Part shown: one piece after another, positions 1 through 13,964 of the stretch
Position numbering within the stretch: position 1 is the first letter of the stretch
Layout of the letters: each line of letters begins with the position of its first letter
Assembly: GCA_034190875.2 (NCBI GenBank)
Contig: CM067346.1
Span: 11,475,091 to 11,539,090, forward strand
Direction of reading: 5' to 3'
Source of the DNA: Urechis unicinctus
Taxonomy: Eukaryota > Annelida > Polychaeta > Xenopneusta > Urechidae
Length of the DNA: 64,000 nucleotides
The notes under the pieces: generated by a model
The model's input: the letters and a program-made list of their open reading frames with translations, nothing else
The model's database searches: none
What the model was told of the DNA's origin: nothing
Position numbers and translations under genes: made by a program

Positions 1-2197
1 ATTGTCAGCCGAGTTTTAGCTTAGCATAATGTGAAACGTGTAGTGGTGAGAAATTCAATGAAATGCAACCGTCACATGATGAGTGAGTATACGATTATTT
101 TTTAACGTAAGCTGATATGCTTGTGGGTTATCTGCTGTCAGTGATGAGTAGGCACACCTACAATATCCAGCACGCGATAATGCTGAATATACCTCCATAA
201 CTCGCCTTATTTGACGACCTTCGAGGTCTCTTTTTCCCCTTATATGGCATCACGCACCAGATTGTTCACATCTTTGATATGAAAGCATATCGTATGTGAG
301 AGACTCACAATTCATTGAAACAATTGCCATTAGCACTAATGTTTCTAAATAGTATCAACAATGGGACAAAAACTCGTCCATCATCTTGCAAAATCTACAA
401 TAATAGTCGATTGCTGTGAATGACTGTGTGACTTCCATTGTTCTGATCACGATCAGATATTGCAGCAGTGCAGTTAGCTGCTTCTTGTTATGCACGGTTA
501 TACATCCTACCATTTTGACCACCTACAGCATAGTCACACTTCCCTAGAGATTATATGTATTAGGCGTTAACAGCAATATGGTTATTGCACAAGTGAATAG
601 ACTTAAGAACTACTTAGCACAGCGAATTTCTCGTTTTTACAGTCATTAATGCATAAACGTATTTAAATTTTGATATGGAAGGATTTATATGACAATGCTT
701 GATTCTAGCTCTGATCGGTGTCGATTCCCTCGTTTTTCTATATTTCAGTATCCATGAAAGCTCATTAAATTACTCGTCTCTGTATGGCATTGTGTATGGG
801 TATATGTATTTACACCATGAAGATAAATATTTGTAAATTTCAATGTGTTTAAATGACGTACTTTTCTGTAACTTTTGTTCTATTTTCACGGTTCCCTCTG
901 AAATGATATAACATGGTGACATAACACTATGCATGTTATTTGTCCAGCTAGTTTCCCTTATAACGCGATACAGAGTGATATCCGCAGACGGATTAGCTAT
1001 GCTATGCTGTCTCTGAGGCGTTGGCTGCTCAGATTGGCCCCTTAATCGAATTGGGTAATTCCTATAATCCTTGATAATTATGAGACCAGAGAGGATTTCG
1101 ACTGCAATGTGAAGTGATCACGTAATCATTCATATTTTGTAATCCCCAGGCTTGTATTGTCAATATTTATTCGCCTTTTTCTAAAAATGCAACGCTTTTT
1201 CCACAGCTCTGTGATCTCAGATTCAGACAGGGCAGTCAGGGGTTAGTCTGCATGGCTTAAATGGGGTCTGAATGCTTAATGACTTACTTTTTCAGTTAAA
1301 TGTGATTTGTGATACGTGCTGGTATTGCGTGGTGTGGCTCAATTGGACTTGCCGCAGACATCGTTATACAGTATTATGTGCTAAGTGAGCTTAATCGTAT
1401 GGATTCTGGATTAATTTTCAGTAAATCATTGGTGCCGATTATCATCCAACGTAAGTAGTTAATACTGGTCTTAGTCGGGCAAATTATATAAAGTAATTAT
1501 CCTTAATTCAATGAGGATAAGTCATCGTTACGGTCACCCATGAGTCCATGCATATATTCATGTGATATAGGACATGTGACACCTCTCCCGATGTCATTCG
1601 TCTTAACCTCTCGCACCAACCTATCTGTATTATTCCTTGGTCAACGCCTCAACCTCTCATCTATCTTTAATGACCCCCGCTCCATCGAATGCCATAATTC
1701 TACCTCTTTCGCCTCCCTCCTTCTAGAATGCTCTTACTTATCACCAACGAGTCAGCTCGGCGCGTTTCCGACCGAGCACTACACGATGTTGCACTCTGAT
1801 ACTCGCTTCTCGTCTTCTTTACCTTTTCAGCTGACCCGCTATCACCAGAACCATCAGGGGTTAATGTTCTAGTATCCCAGGTTTCACCGCAGAGTTCACA
1901 GCATTAACCTTCATCCTACCATACAACTCCGCTAGTTCTCTTTACTGAATGCATGTAGACATAGAGTCCGATTTCGCAGCATTCCCCACACTGACACCCG
2001 GCCAATTCCATCATTCCCGCCTCCCGCCATGGCATGCCTTCAACACACTGGACGAGACTGTCTTTATTAGTTTTGACCTAATAGCTAGCATCCTTCCCTG
2101 TTACCTAACACATATTTGAAGCTATTTCATCGCCCAACTTCTTTCTTATTCACAATAAATACACAGATTCCCATAAAATATCAACACATTAAAACGT
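1..2197. repeat. Segment X: left flank of the tandem array, diverged duplicate of 18,469-19,900
   Basis: AT-rich sequence with no convincing coding region. Blocks recur in the same order, with many substitutions and deletions, in 18,700-19,550. Examples are the TGCTTGTGGGT block (near 119 and 18,732), the GTATGTGAGAGA block (near 292 and 18,830), the CGTCCATCATC block (near 375 and 18,892), GGATTTCGACTGC (near 1,093 and 19,380) and GACAGGG(C/T)AGTCA (near 1,226 and 19,489). This shows an old duplication. Positions about 327-445 also match 2,925-3,035 in reverse complement. The 110-codon open frame at 1,540-1,872 has no recognisable domain and is best read as chance. Confidence 0.6.
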
Positions 2198-5100
2198 ATA
2201 CTTAGTCTGTATCAACCACAATATTCAAAGCGTTAAATATTCACCTGCTCAACTAAAGGAGATTAGATTTAGCTTGTGGTTGAATAAGAACCTGAAGCTT
2301 TTTAGATAAGGGTAGTGCAAGATGACCATGTAGAGTGTGTATACTCAGCACACGCCTTCAGCTAATTCATCTGTTGCATGAGTTATCATCAGCGAGATCC
2401 TTTGCTGAATTTACGTGTTTTCGGTTTTGCTCCATTTGATTATGGCTATTTATGACGATTGCAATGAGTTGACAATATCACCATGGGCGACGGAAGTTGG
2501 GGGAGTGGTTTCAGCCGAAATCATCTTATAACAGTGTGTCATGTACTTTGTCTCCATTAACATCAAACGAGGTTGTCGGACACAAACGGGGCCAACCTAC
2601 TTTCATGTAGCGACCAAAGGCCTGGTTCGCCAGCGTGTTAATGTGCATGATATAAAATACGCCTTGCTGTGTCATATCACAGCTGTATGTCAGAATCATT
2701 GGGGACGATGTATTTGAGCTGTCAAGAGACACAAATGCAGCAGATGAAATCACACAAATGGGTGCTACAACTCAAGATTGACGACAGATTGCCAAGACGA
2801 TGTCGTTCATTCCTAATCGTTGTCAATTCTCCCTCTCGTAAAGTTCTTTGTTGCTTTTACATTCATGTGAGTCAATTTACCGATGGCCAATACTACGAGG
2901 CTTCTTCCTGCAAGTCACTTTTGTAGCCCACAATGAAAGTCACTTCCTTCACAGCAGCCGACTATTGTTGTAGTTTTTGCATAATGATGGACGAGTTTTT
3001 GTCCCATTATTAATACTATTTCGAACCGTTAGTACTACCTTAAACAACAGTTGGCAAGCACCATAATCACACAATTGAATTCATAATGCAGTGAATTAGA
3101 TTGCTGGTGTATTCAATTGCACTTGGTAAAAAATAGTACAACAGCACATTTTAAAGCTTATCTTCGGGCTGAATGACAACTTCATCATATTCAGCGTAAA
3201 AACTCAACCAATATTACAACAAGAATAATGACCATACAATGCTATATTACCCATCCCCTTGGCATTTTATATAAGATATTTCCGAAACTGTGATAATCGT
3301 AATGAGTGTATCAATCTGATGCCAAAGGAGGGCGGTAATCCAATATCCACCCCGATGCAAATTAACACAATTACAAAAACTGGGACTTTAATGAGATAGA
3401 TATCAATGTGATTACCGGGCAAGATACAGACAACGTTGGGTGCTTATTTCTACCACCAAATCGACCACCAAGGACTGTGCACATCCAGCTAAGGATAATT
3501 AACCACATAACTATTGTTGGTAAATATCCAATTGATGCATTCACATAATCTGTTGTAAGCCATAGCTGCCAAAAAAAAATTGTTCCACGAAACATTTAAT
3601 TAAATGGCGCGGCGGGTTTTCTCCATCAGCTTAATATAACAACCTGGGAGAGGCCGAATAAGCTCATTGCCTGTCGGTCGCGTTATATATGTAAATAAAG
3701 CAAAACCCTCTACATGTATCGGGTCAAAGTCAAAGGAAGTATCGTCGAAATAGTGCAACAATTGTGAAGGTTTACCAAGATAATGATCATTCGCGGTATT
3801 GTACTGTGACACCAATGTTCGTTCTACACATCGATTTTATGAACACTGAAAATTGATGCGATTTGTTGAGCGTGTTATGTGTTATTCAGTCGATTAATCT
3901 TATGGACATTCAATTCAACAACATTATGTGTGCATTGGTACGAGCAATTAATCGTTAATGCAGACCGCAAACCTTATTTTTATACTTACGTTGCTGTCTT
4001 GAGTGTAATCTTGCATTTACGCGACAATGCTCTTTAGTCTTCCATTTACTGGCATCGATAGCTTGTCCTTTCCAACCAAATCATAAGTACAATTGTGAGA
4101 AAAAATTATGCTGTTTTTATGTAATGTTTGGTACGGCGGGATACTGTTTATCTGTATGGACGCATCGTCAGAAGATAAACAGTGATCATAGTGGATGCGC
4201 ATCCTTTTAGAGGCGTTTGTTGAATGCGTTATATACTCTCGATCGCATTCACATTCGCATGTGAAATGACAATTTGTGCTCCAAGACTCTGTATAGCGCA
4301 GTCAAAGAATACGCTTCGTAACAATAAAGTCGACCTATTTCAACTGTGGAGTTACATTACTTAGTTTATCATGTATACAATAATTCATGTTAACTTATAT
4401 TTGACTCTTTTGTTCGGTTTGGTATTAGATCCGAAAAATTATCCATGCTACCATAGATAAAGATATATATTTTGGCGAGCAATTATCTGGGCCCAAACCC
4501 AATTCTCTAGATGGTAGTTCTCTTGAGGCCAAATCGCCGTAAGGAATACGATTTAAGAGACAGGTTTCAAATTGAAGATCAGTTGGTTTACGCAGTCTCG
4601 TTTTAAGAATCCTGCGTGATTCACCGTTCCTAAATAATCCGTGACTGCTAATGATGTCTCACGTGACTACATGTTATCCCAGCAACAGAAAGAACCATAC
4701 TCAATTGGAACCAAAGCAATATCAACGTTACATACATTTGGATCAGTCGGAATTGTACGGTAATTCCTCAATTTCAATCGATAATAAATCTGCACTATAG
4801 GTAATTGTACAAAGTTGCAAACTTGCCTATATTTGCCAATAGTTTGTTTATATCTTAAGCTGTTGTTTCAAGCACCTAAGAACACTAGCACATATTCATA
4901 TGAAACTACATTTGTCGTGCCATAAGTATTGTCATTATTTCTGATTGATTAACGGCAGTGGCGGTTTTTAGCTTCTTGCACCCATAGCACCCACATAAAT
5001 ACTGTATTACAGAAATGATTGATAGCAAGATGTTAAGTGATCTGCATACCGTGAATGCGAGGACGAATATGAATTAATCTTTCGTACCGTCTGACATCAG

Positions 5101-5846
5101 AAATGTTCATAAGTTCCCATTTGCAGCAGGGACTAGTGCCTTGTTTGATGAATGATACATGACACCGAGCTTGATGTCTTGAATTGCAACCTGTGTACGT
5201 CAATTAGACCAAACTTCATTCTAATATCCATTCGGTCAGATTTTGTCGTGTACGTCAAGTATACGTGAACACAAAAACATTGACTTGCGATTACTTGCTG
5301 GAATAACCAAACATCAAAATATATTTTATCTAAAAATGCATCTAAATGATTCATGAATCAATTTACGAAAGTATGCACGCACATTGTCTAGGTAGCCCCG
5401 ATGTCTAGTTTTATCATCAAGTCTTAAAATTTTGTAATGGTTAAGACACCGTCTTGAGAGCATTGCAATCTGCCTAATGTTTAGTATGCGATTGAAAACT
5501 TATATTGAAGGAAATATATTGCACTTGCGATTGTTGCCTGAATAGGCCTCCAAAGAGTTATAATAAAACCGAAACTTTCAAAACTTGCCCAGACGTGTTT
5601 GCACTGTAACGCCTAATAAGATGTCTTTAATGCATTGATTGCAAATGCATCGTCGGCCGCTTGTCAAATACATATTGCCTTTTAATGCGCGCAGTTTGCT
5701 TACAGATAAAAACTTAACTTGTTGCATATGTCGAATGTATATGAGGGGGCCGTTTTGAGGGGGCGTTTTGCGCAAATACATCCATAATGCACCGTATTTG
5801 CTTCAGTTTAGGGATCGATCTTACGAACAGTAATCAAAGCATCACA

Positions 5847-5849
<3 letters not shown>

Positions 5850-5935
<86 letters not shown>

Positions 5936-5945
5936 CATCATCATC
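5850..5945. repeat. (ATC)n microsatellite in unit A
   Basis: About 32 uninterrupted ATC/CAT triplets with one variant (CAC for CAT) near 5,917. The matching tract in unit B has about 21 triplets. Confidence 0.97.
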
Positions 5946-7762
5946 CCTAACCAACATTATTGACATAAACATTTTGCTACAATTTTTTCAAAATATTTGT
6001 ATGGTTTATGTACCAAGTTCTATGTATACTCATCAATATTTGTAATTGATCGGGTTTGTGGAATGTGTTGATATAGAAATTTAAACTATAATGGTGACAA
6101 ATATACCAAATACAAAATAGGGAATTGCTGCATGGTACGATGCTAATAAAGTGTTTTCCGTTTCGCTCGTGACGACTGATGAGACACACGTTTGGCTAAG
6201 GACTATCAATGTATCATCTCATAGTCACAGGCAGTTAATATCCGAATCAACATTGTTCGCGGTATTGCGTCACGTAGTAGAAAACTGTACCTTTTGTTCT
6301 ATTGGTCCGGACCCCACATAGGAGGAGTGCATTCATTTTCTCACCGACAAAGTGTGTGTATCCTAAAAAACAACTGGGGTTAATAGTAACTTGAGAGTCT
6401 AAGTGGAATATCCATAGACAGCTAGAACAGTATCAATTCAGTACCTCAATAAAGGTGATAATTTGAGTCATTTGTAAGCGGCTTGGTGAGACATAAAGCC
6501 ATGTTAGGCGTCACAATATATTATTGAGGCGTGTTGATTACCTAGGTGATATTATCGAATAAGCGATAGCTCAATGCGCATTAATCAAACTGTTATATTT
6601 GTTGGGAACTGTAACGCAATATTTCACAAATATTAATGCATTTATGTGGCTTCGCTGCCATAGTACATCCAGAGATATTTGTAACAAGATGCATGTGCTA
6701 CCAAGCAGATGAATTACACAAAGGGAACACGTCATTTCAAATTGCTTTACAGGCACAATTGAAAGTCGACTGCTCTAATAATTGTCAAGAAGAAACAGCC
6801 ATGTTGGACCATTATGCTGTGCTTTATCTGATTCCTTCTCTCGAAAACAAAGCGGGTATGCATACCAAAAGTGTGCGTCATTGACACAACCGGTAGGGTA
6901 CATTATAATACAGATGGCGTAATTGACATACCTCTGCTGGGTTTTATAGAGTTATCAGAATAAGCCCTTTGAGTCATATAACTTCATGTTTTGGCCTTCA
7001 ACTCGTTTGGCAACATTGACTGACGGCAGGTTCGTTTGGTTTGAATGCTTCGGTTTGTTGTTCATCAAGTGTTTTGTAGATAATGGTCATTGGTTGGATT
7101 TTGACAGTTTTTGGTGACCAATAAAGTATTAGAAATGCACAACCAACGCTCCGTGTATCTACACCCGGAACATTCGCGTGGAAGTCCCGGAGTTTGTTAT
7201 TTATTCCGTGTTCACAGAGATTGTCTGGCAGTCCGTGATCTGGCTTCCAAAAGAGGGTCAGCCAATCGTCCACAAGTTACAAAATATGTAACCGTTATCA
7301 ACAGTGTTTTCCAGCGCTAACCTAATTATATGGGTAAATTATTACAGTACAGGATGAACGGATCGTTCATAGCTTAACCTGTATTTCAAACTATTACAAT
7401 GTCATGCGACATTATGGCATGACGGCGTTAGAAAGATGATTCAATACCCGCTGCGACAGGCAGCTCATGCCCACGGCCAGGATATGAGCTGCCTTCGCGC
7501 TAATAAGATTGATGATTCCATACATATCAATGACATGAAGCAATAAACATTTTTTGATGCTGAAATAGGAAAAATACACTAAGGTTTGGAGAAATGAAAC
7601 CACCATGAATTTAGGAATCGAGGAAATTAAATGTTTTTCAAACAATTATAGTCAACTTGCTCCTCTAGCCAGACAATAATTAGAACGTTATCGAGGCATA
7701 TTGCTTCAGGTGATGGTGTCGTCGCAATCTGGGACAGGTAATGATATCTGAGATTGTTCAGA

Positions 7763-8104
7763 GCCGGTTCCCTTGGCGTAGTGGTTAACTGCGTCACCTT
7801 TCGACTCAAAGGTTAAGGGTTTGATACAAAAGGTGTGTAAATCAGACTGGTTCCCCATCACTCGGATGACCTTGGTAAATGGCGGTCGCATCCCTGAAAG
7901 GCGATGCACCGGACCCAGTAGCTCAATAGTACCGTGCTGGAATCTCGTCCCAGCTGCGTGTGTTTCGCTGACTGGTCTGGGCAACGGGTTTGTGCCAAGT
8001 GGGCGCTAGCAATTAATGGAAGATATCCAAGTATCACAATCATCCTCATCCATCACCATCGCGATATTACCTCGTTATTGAAAGTGACGTTAAACCCCAA
8101 TATT
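7763..8104 (+). mobile_element. tRNA-derived SINE in unit A
   Basis: The head resembles a tRNA gene. A Pol III box A-like TGGCGTAGTGG sits at 7,774-7,784 and a degenerate box B-like stretch follows about 35 bp downstream. A long tRNA-unrelated body runs through GCGATGCACCGGACCCAGTA to the 3' end GACGTTAAACCCCAA at about 8,086-8,100. The head-body-tail order is that of a SINE, not of a functional tRNA: there is no complete cloverleaf and box B is eroded. It was present before the 8.1-kb duplication, since unit B has it at the matching position. Confidence 0.75.
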
Positions 8105-9996
8105 ACTTTCATATGTGATTGTTTAGCTTTACTTATTTGCATGCACACGATTTTATTGGGAGTTATTGAATCACGAATAACGCCCTATGGCACCTCGGGG
8201 CTGTTAAAAAAGCACTTTCCTTTAGTTAATGTCCTTATATAAAGGACCTAGAAGCCTTTACTTTCTTGGTGGTATGGCTGTAAATCCCTGAGAGTTTTTT
8301 TAAGTTTATTTAATTAAAACGGCAATCTTGGACGCCTTATGTCTTGGCCGATCGTGTTTAATACACCGCATATAATAGCCTGTTTAACACACAATTTTCC
8401 CATTTATACGCCAAACAATGACATGGAAGGTAAAACTAAAAAGTCGCAACAACGACTGTCACGCCACTTGGCGCTTAATCTTCATTCAGATTGTCCAGTT
8501 AACCTCATGAACACCATAACGACTGGTTAAGCATAATGTGAACATGCTGAGATTGCGGAATTGAATGAAGATGTGTGTGCCACTAAAATGGTGAGAAGGT
8601 CAAGTCAGGTAATATATGTTTCCTCTCCCGTTACCGACAGCTGCATGGTGGGTTGTCAGATGGAAGTTGTCTTATCATCATGCATTCATTAACGTCTCGG
8701 CATTACGTCGTATAGCAACCTTGTAAGTGTTGTAGCCAGATCTGGCTTCTCTTGGCTGCTCATATTGGAATAGACCTTTTATAACTATGATACCAATACC
8801 TATATGTCTTTTTCTGTGACAGTGCCAACGATAGTGACACATAAAGCGCGATATGAAGACGCTTGGGAGAGAACGACTCAGACGTGTTCAATTAAGCTAA
8901 TCCCATTCACGTGAAAATAAGTATTAATAATTGTATTGGCTCGTTATGTGGGGAAATCAAGCCGAGAATGGTGCACGATCCAGGTATCACATCAAATTAA
9001 TCTTACGTCAGTGCATTCAGCACACTGTGAATGTAATCACGGCTTAACTCCATGATTTAAGACTGTCAGTTGGCACAGAGTATTGCTATAACACGAATTA
9101 AGTTTTTAAAAGACGACCTTGTCAAAAAGTCAGAAGCAGTTCAGTTGCAAACAAATGTGTTAATAAATCTGGCTCGGTGGTGCTTATTAGACAGAAGCAG
9201 CTTACAAGTATCGTATATGAAGCCGTGGAACGACCTTATACCGCCGTATTAATGCCCGAACGATCGCGGGAATAGGGGAATAAAGTTCGCAATGTTAGAG
9301 ACAGTGACGAATGCAATGGCAATTCCATTTCCTGTCCAACGACTTGTTCTTCTAGCTTTAGAGACGCGAAATGTGCTTCATAAATCATACTGGCGCAGAC
9401 AAAAGCTGCTTGATATATGGTTATAGTCGTCAACTTTTGATGCACAATAATCTGGTTCTTTTAGAATTAAATAAGCCGGCTTGTCTGTATATGATAACAA
9501 TGTTTATGATATTGCGTATTAGCAGGCTACTTTCAATCACGTCGACGCTAAAATCTGAGCTTGAGTGTTAAGAAATCTTAGCATTTATTTTATGGATTTG
9601 TACAGCATGATATTTGACGTTAAATGTATTTGCGTGCAAGACGTGTAAGACGCTTTTTGAATAGCGCAGGATTTCGTTTATGAATTTTGATTCGTTACTG
9701 TTTGAGACGATGCGTTTCACTTCAATAAAATGCTGTGGTTTTGACTGTATGTCAATGAATAAATACTGGAATGGTAACTGGATTCATTTTTCCTGTATTG
9801 CTTAAGATACGAAACCATCATGTTGCACGTTGACAAAAACACCGACAACTCTTTTATGACATTTAATTTGTTCAGTATGATTTCGTTAGCAACTTAGATA
9901 ACATCGAAATGTACATTAAATATTATAAGAAGGGGCAAATATGGTTAGCCGAACGATTTGTTTTAACAAGATGATCGCGGACATCATCTGTCACGA

Positions 9997-10098
9997 TATA
10001 TACTAGTATTAGCCCAATCACATCACCCGTTATATACTAGTATTAGCCCAATCACATCACCCGTTATATACTAGTATTAGCCCAATCTCATCACCCGT
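9997..10098. repeat. 34-bp minisatellite, 3 copies (unit A)
   Basis: Three head-to-tail copies of a 34-bp unit beginning TATATACTAG and ending ATCACCCGT, starting at 9,997, 10,031 and 10,065. The third has one substitution (CAATCTCATC). Unit B has five copies. Confidence 0.97.
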
Positions 10099-13000
10099 TA
10101 GTAATCATTACATCTTTTATTACGATGGTTATTCAAACACAGATTAATTAATGAACAGTTAGCGAATCTATCAAAATAACGATACAGCAAATGGAGTGAA
10201 ATTTCCTGTAAAGAGGCGTGTTATTTATCATAACGCTTTATCAATAATCGGTATGACAGTTCAATATATGGTGATGCGATTACGCAGATGTTATAACAAG
10301 AATACTTAGTCTGTATCAACCACAATATTCAAAGCGTTAAATATTCACCTGCTCAACTAAATTTAGCTTGTGGTTGAATAAGAACCTGAAGCTTTTTAGA
10401 TAAGGGTAGTGCAAGATGACCATGTAGAGTGTGTATACTCAGCACACGCCTTCAGCTAATTCATCTGTTGCATGAGTTATCATCATCCTCTGCCGCATTT
10501 ACGTGTTTTCGGTTTTGCTCCATTTGATTATGGCTATTTATGACGATTGCGGTGAGTTGACAATATCACCTTGGGCGACGGAAGTTGGGGGAGTGGTTTC
10601 AGCCGAAATCATCTTATAACAGTGTCTCATGTACTTTGTCTCCATTAACATCAAACGAGGTTGTCGGACACAAACGGGGCCAACCTACTTTCATGTAGCG
10701 ACCAAAGGCCTGGTTCGCCAGCGTGTTAATGTGCTTGATATAAAATACGCCTTTCTGTGTCATATCACAGCTGTATGTCAGAATCATTGGGGACGATGTA
10801 TTTGAGCTGTCAAGAGACAAATGCAGCAGATGAAATCACACAATGGGTGCTACAACTCAAGATTGACGACAGAGATGGTTTGTCATCGGATTTGCCAAGA
10901 CGATGTCGTTCATTCCCAATCGTTGTCAATTCTCCTTCTCGTAAAGTTCTTTGTTGCTTTTACATTCATGTGAGTCAATTTACCGATGGCCAATACTACG
11001 AGTTTACTTCCTGCCAGTCACTTTTGTAGCCCACAATGAAAGTCACTTCCTTCACAGCAGCCGACTATTGTTGTAGTTTTTGCATAATGATGGACGAGTT
11101 TTTGTCCCATTATTAATACTATTTCGAACCGTTAGTGTTACATTAAACAACAGTTGGCAAGCACCATAATCACACAATTGAATTCATAATGCAGTGAATT
11201 AGATTACTGGTGTATTCAATTGCACTTTGTAAAAAATAGTACAACAGCACATTTTAAAGCTAATCCTCGGGCTGAATGACAACTTCATCATATTCAGCGT
11301 AATAACTCAACCCAATATTACAACAAGAATAATGACCATACAATGCTATATTACCCGTCCGCTTGGCATTTTATATAAGATATTTCCGAAACTGTGATAA
11401 TCGTAATGAGTATATCAATCTGATGCCAAAGGAGGGCGGTAATCCAATATCCACCCCGATGCAAATTAACACAATTACAAAAACTGGGACTTTAATGAGA
11501 TAGATATCAATGTGATTACAGGGCAAGATACAGACAACGTTGGGTGCTTATTTCTACCACCAAATCGACCACCAAGGACTGTGCACATCCAGCTAAGGAT
11601 AATTAACCACATAACTATTGTTGGTAAATATCCAATTGATGCATTCACATAATCAGTTGTAAGCCATAGCTGTCAAAAAAAAGTTGTTCCACGAAACATT
11701 TAATTAAATGGCGCGGCGGGTTTTCTCCATCAGCTTAATATAACAACCTGGGAGAAGCCGAATAAGCTCATTGCCTGTCGGTCGCGTTATATATGTAAAT
11801 AAAGCAAAACCCTCTTCATGTATCGGGTCAAAGTCAAAGGAAGTATCGTCGAAATAGTGCAACAATTGTGAAGGTTTACCAAGATAATGGTCATTCGCGG
11901 TATTGTTCTGTGACACCAATGTTCGTTTACACATCGATTTTATGAACACTGAAAATTGATGCGATTTGTTGAGCGTGTTATGTGTTATTCAGTCGATTAA
12001 TCTTATGGTACGAGCAATTAATCGTTAATGCAGACCGCAAACCTTATTTTCATACTTACGTTGCTGTCTTGAGTGTAATCTTGCATTTACGCGACAATGC
12101 TCTTTAGTCTTCCATTTACAGGCATCGATAGCTTGTCCTTTCCAACCAAATCATAAGTACAATTGTGAGAAATTTTGTTTGCTGTTTTTATGTAGTGTTT
12201 GGTACGGCGGGATACTGTTTATCTATTGGGACGCATCGTCAGAAGATAAACAGTGATCATAGTGGATGCGCATCCTTTTAGAGGCGTTTGTTGAATGCGT
12301 TATATACTCTCGATAGCATTCACATTCGCATGTGAAATGACAATTTGTGCTCCAAGACTCTGTATAGCGCAGTCAAAGAATACGCTTCGTAGCAATAAAG
12401 TCGACCTATTTCAACTGTGGAGTTATATTACTTGGTTTATCTTGTATACAATAATTCATGTTAACTTATATTTGACTCTTTTGTTCGGTTTGGTATAAGA
12501 TCCGTAAAATTATCCATGCTACCATAGATAAAGATATATATTTTGGCGAGCAATTATCTGGGCCCAAACCCAATTCTCTAGATGGTAGTTCTCTTGAGGC
12601 CAAATCGCCGTAAGGAATAAGATTTAAGAGATAGGTTTCAAATTGAAGATCAGTTGGTTTAAGCAGTCTCGTTTTAAGAATCCTGCGTGATTCACCGTTC
12701 TTAAATAACCCGTGACTGCTAATGATGTTTCACGTGACTACATGTTATCCCAGCAACAGAAAGAACCATACTCAATTGGAACCAAAGCAATATCAACGGT
12801 ACATATATTTGGATCAGTCGGAATTGTACGGTAATTCAATCGATAATAAATCTGCACTATAGGTAATTGTACGAAGTTGCAAACTTGCCTATATTTGCCA
12901 ATAGTTTGTTTATATCTTAAGCTGTTGTTTCAAGCACCTAAGAACACTAGCACATATTCATATGAAACTACATTTGTCGTGCCATAAGTATTGTTATTAT

Positions 13001-13897
13001 TTCTGATTGATTAACGGCAGTGGCGGTTTTTAGCTTCTTGCACCCATAGCACCCACATAAATACTGTATTTCAGAAATGATTGATAGCAAGATGTTAAGT
13101 GATCTGCATACCGTGAATGCGAGGACGAATATGAATTAATCTTTCGTACCGTCTGACATCAGAAATGTTCATAAGTTCCCATTTGCAGCAGGGACTAGTG
13201 CCTTGTTTGATGAATGATACATGACACCGAGCTTGATGTCTTGAATTGCAACCTGTGTACGTCAATTAGACCAAACTTCATTCTAATATCCATTCGGTCA
13301 GATTTTGTCGTGTACGTCAAGTATACGTGAACACATAAACATCGACTTGTGATTACTTGCTGGAATAACCAAACATCAAAATATATTTTATCTAAAAATG
13401 CATCTAAATGTGATTCATGAATCAATTTACGAAAGTATGCACGCACATTGTCTAGGTAGCCCCGATGTCTAGTTTTATCATCAAGTCTTAAAATTTTGTA
13501 ATGGTTAAGACACCGTCTTGAGAGCATTGCAATCTGCCTAATGTTTAGTATGCGATTGAAAACTTATATTGAAGGAAATATATTGCACTTGCGATTGTTG
13601 CCTGAATAGGCCTCCAAAGAGTTATAATAAAACCGAAACTTTCAAAACTTGCCCAGACGTGTTTGCACTGTAACGCCAGATAAGATGTCTTTAATGCATT
13701 GATTGCAAATGCATCGTCGGCCGCTTGTCAAATACATATTACCTTTTAATGCGCGCAGTTTGCTTACAGATAAAAACTTAACTTGTTGCATATGTCGAAT
13801 GTATATGAGGGGGCCGTTTTGCGCAAATACATCCATAATGCACCGTATTTGCTTCAGTTTAGGGATCGATCTTACGAACAGTAATCAAAGCATCACA

Positions 13898-13900
<3 letters not shown>

Positions 13901-13963
<63 letters not shown>
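13901..13963. repeat. (ATC)n microsatellite in unit B
   Basis: About 21 perfect ATC triplets, at the place matching 5,850-5,945. Length differs by roughly 11 triplets between the two units. Confidence 0.97.

Positions 13964-13964
<1 letters not shown>

Larger units (their letters stand above)
2198..10301. repeat. 8.1-kb tandem duplication, unit A
   Basis: The sequence starting ATACTTAGTCTG at 2,198 starts again at 10,302, and the two run in parallel for about 8.1 kb with only a few percent substitutions by eye. Differences include a 9-bp extra block near 2,264, about 33 bp extra near 3,905, a 13-bp local duplication near 5,750, a longer ATC tract, a ~121-bp segment missing near 8,950 and about 28 bp extra near 9,080. 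No frame is long or codon-biased enough to be called a gene. Short open frames occur at matching places in both copies simply because the DNA is duplicated. Apart from the microsatellite, SINE and minisatellite listed separately, I see only AT-rich non-coding sequence. Confidence 0.9.

Noticed and set aside
1540..1872. 110-codon plus-strand frame in segment X
   Set aside because: No matching frame is kept in X' and no domain is visible.
7763..7840. tRNA gene
   Set aside because: Box A-like sequence is present but box B is degraded, no complete cloverleaf forms, and the sequence continues into a SINE body seen twice.
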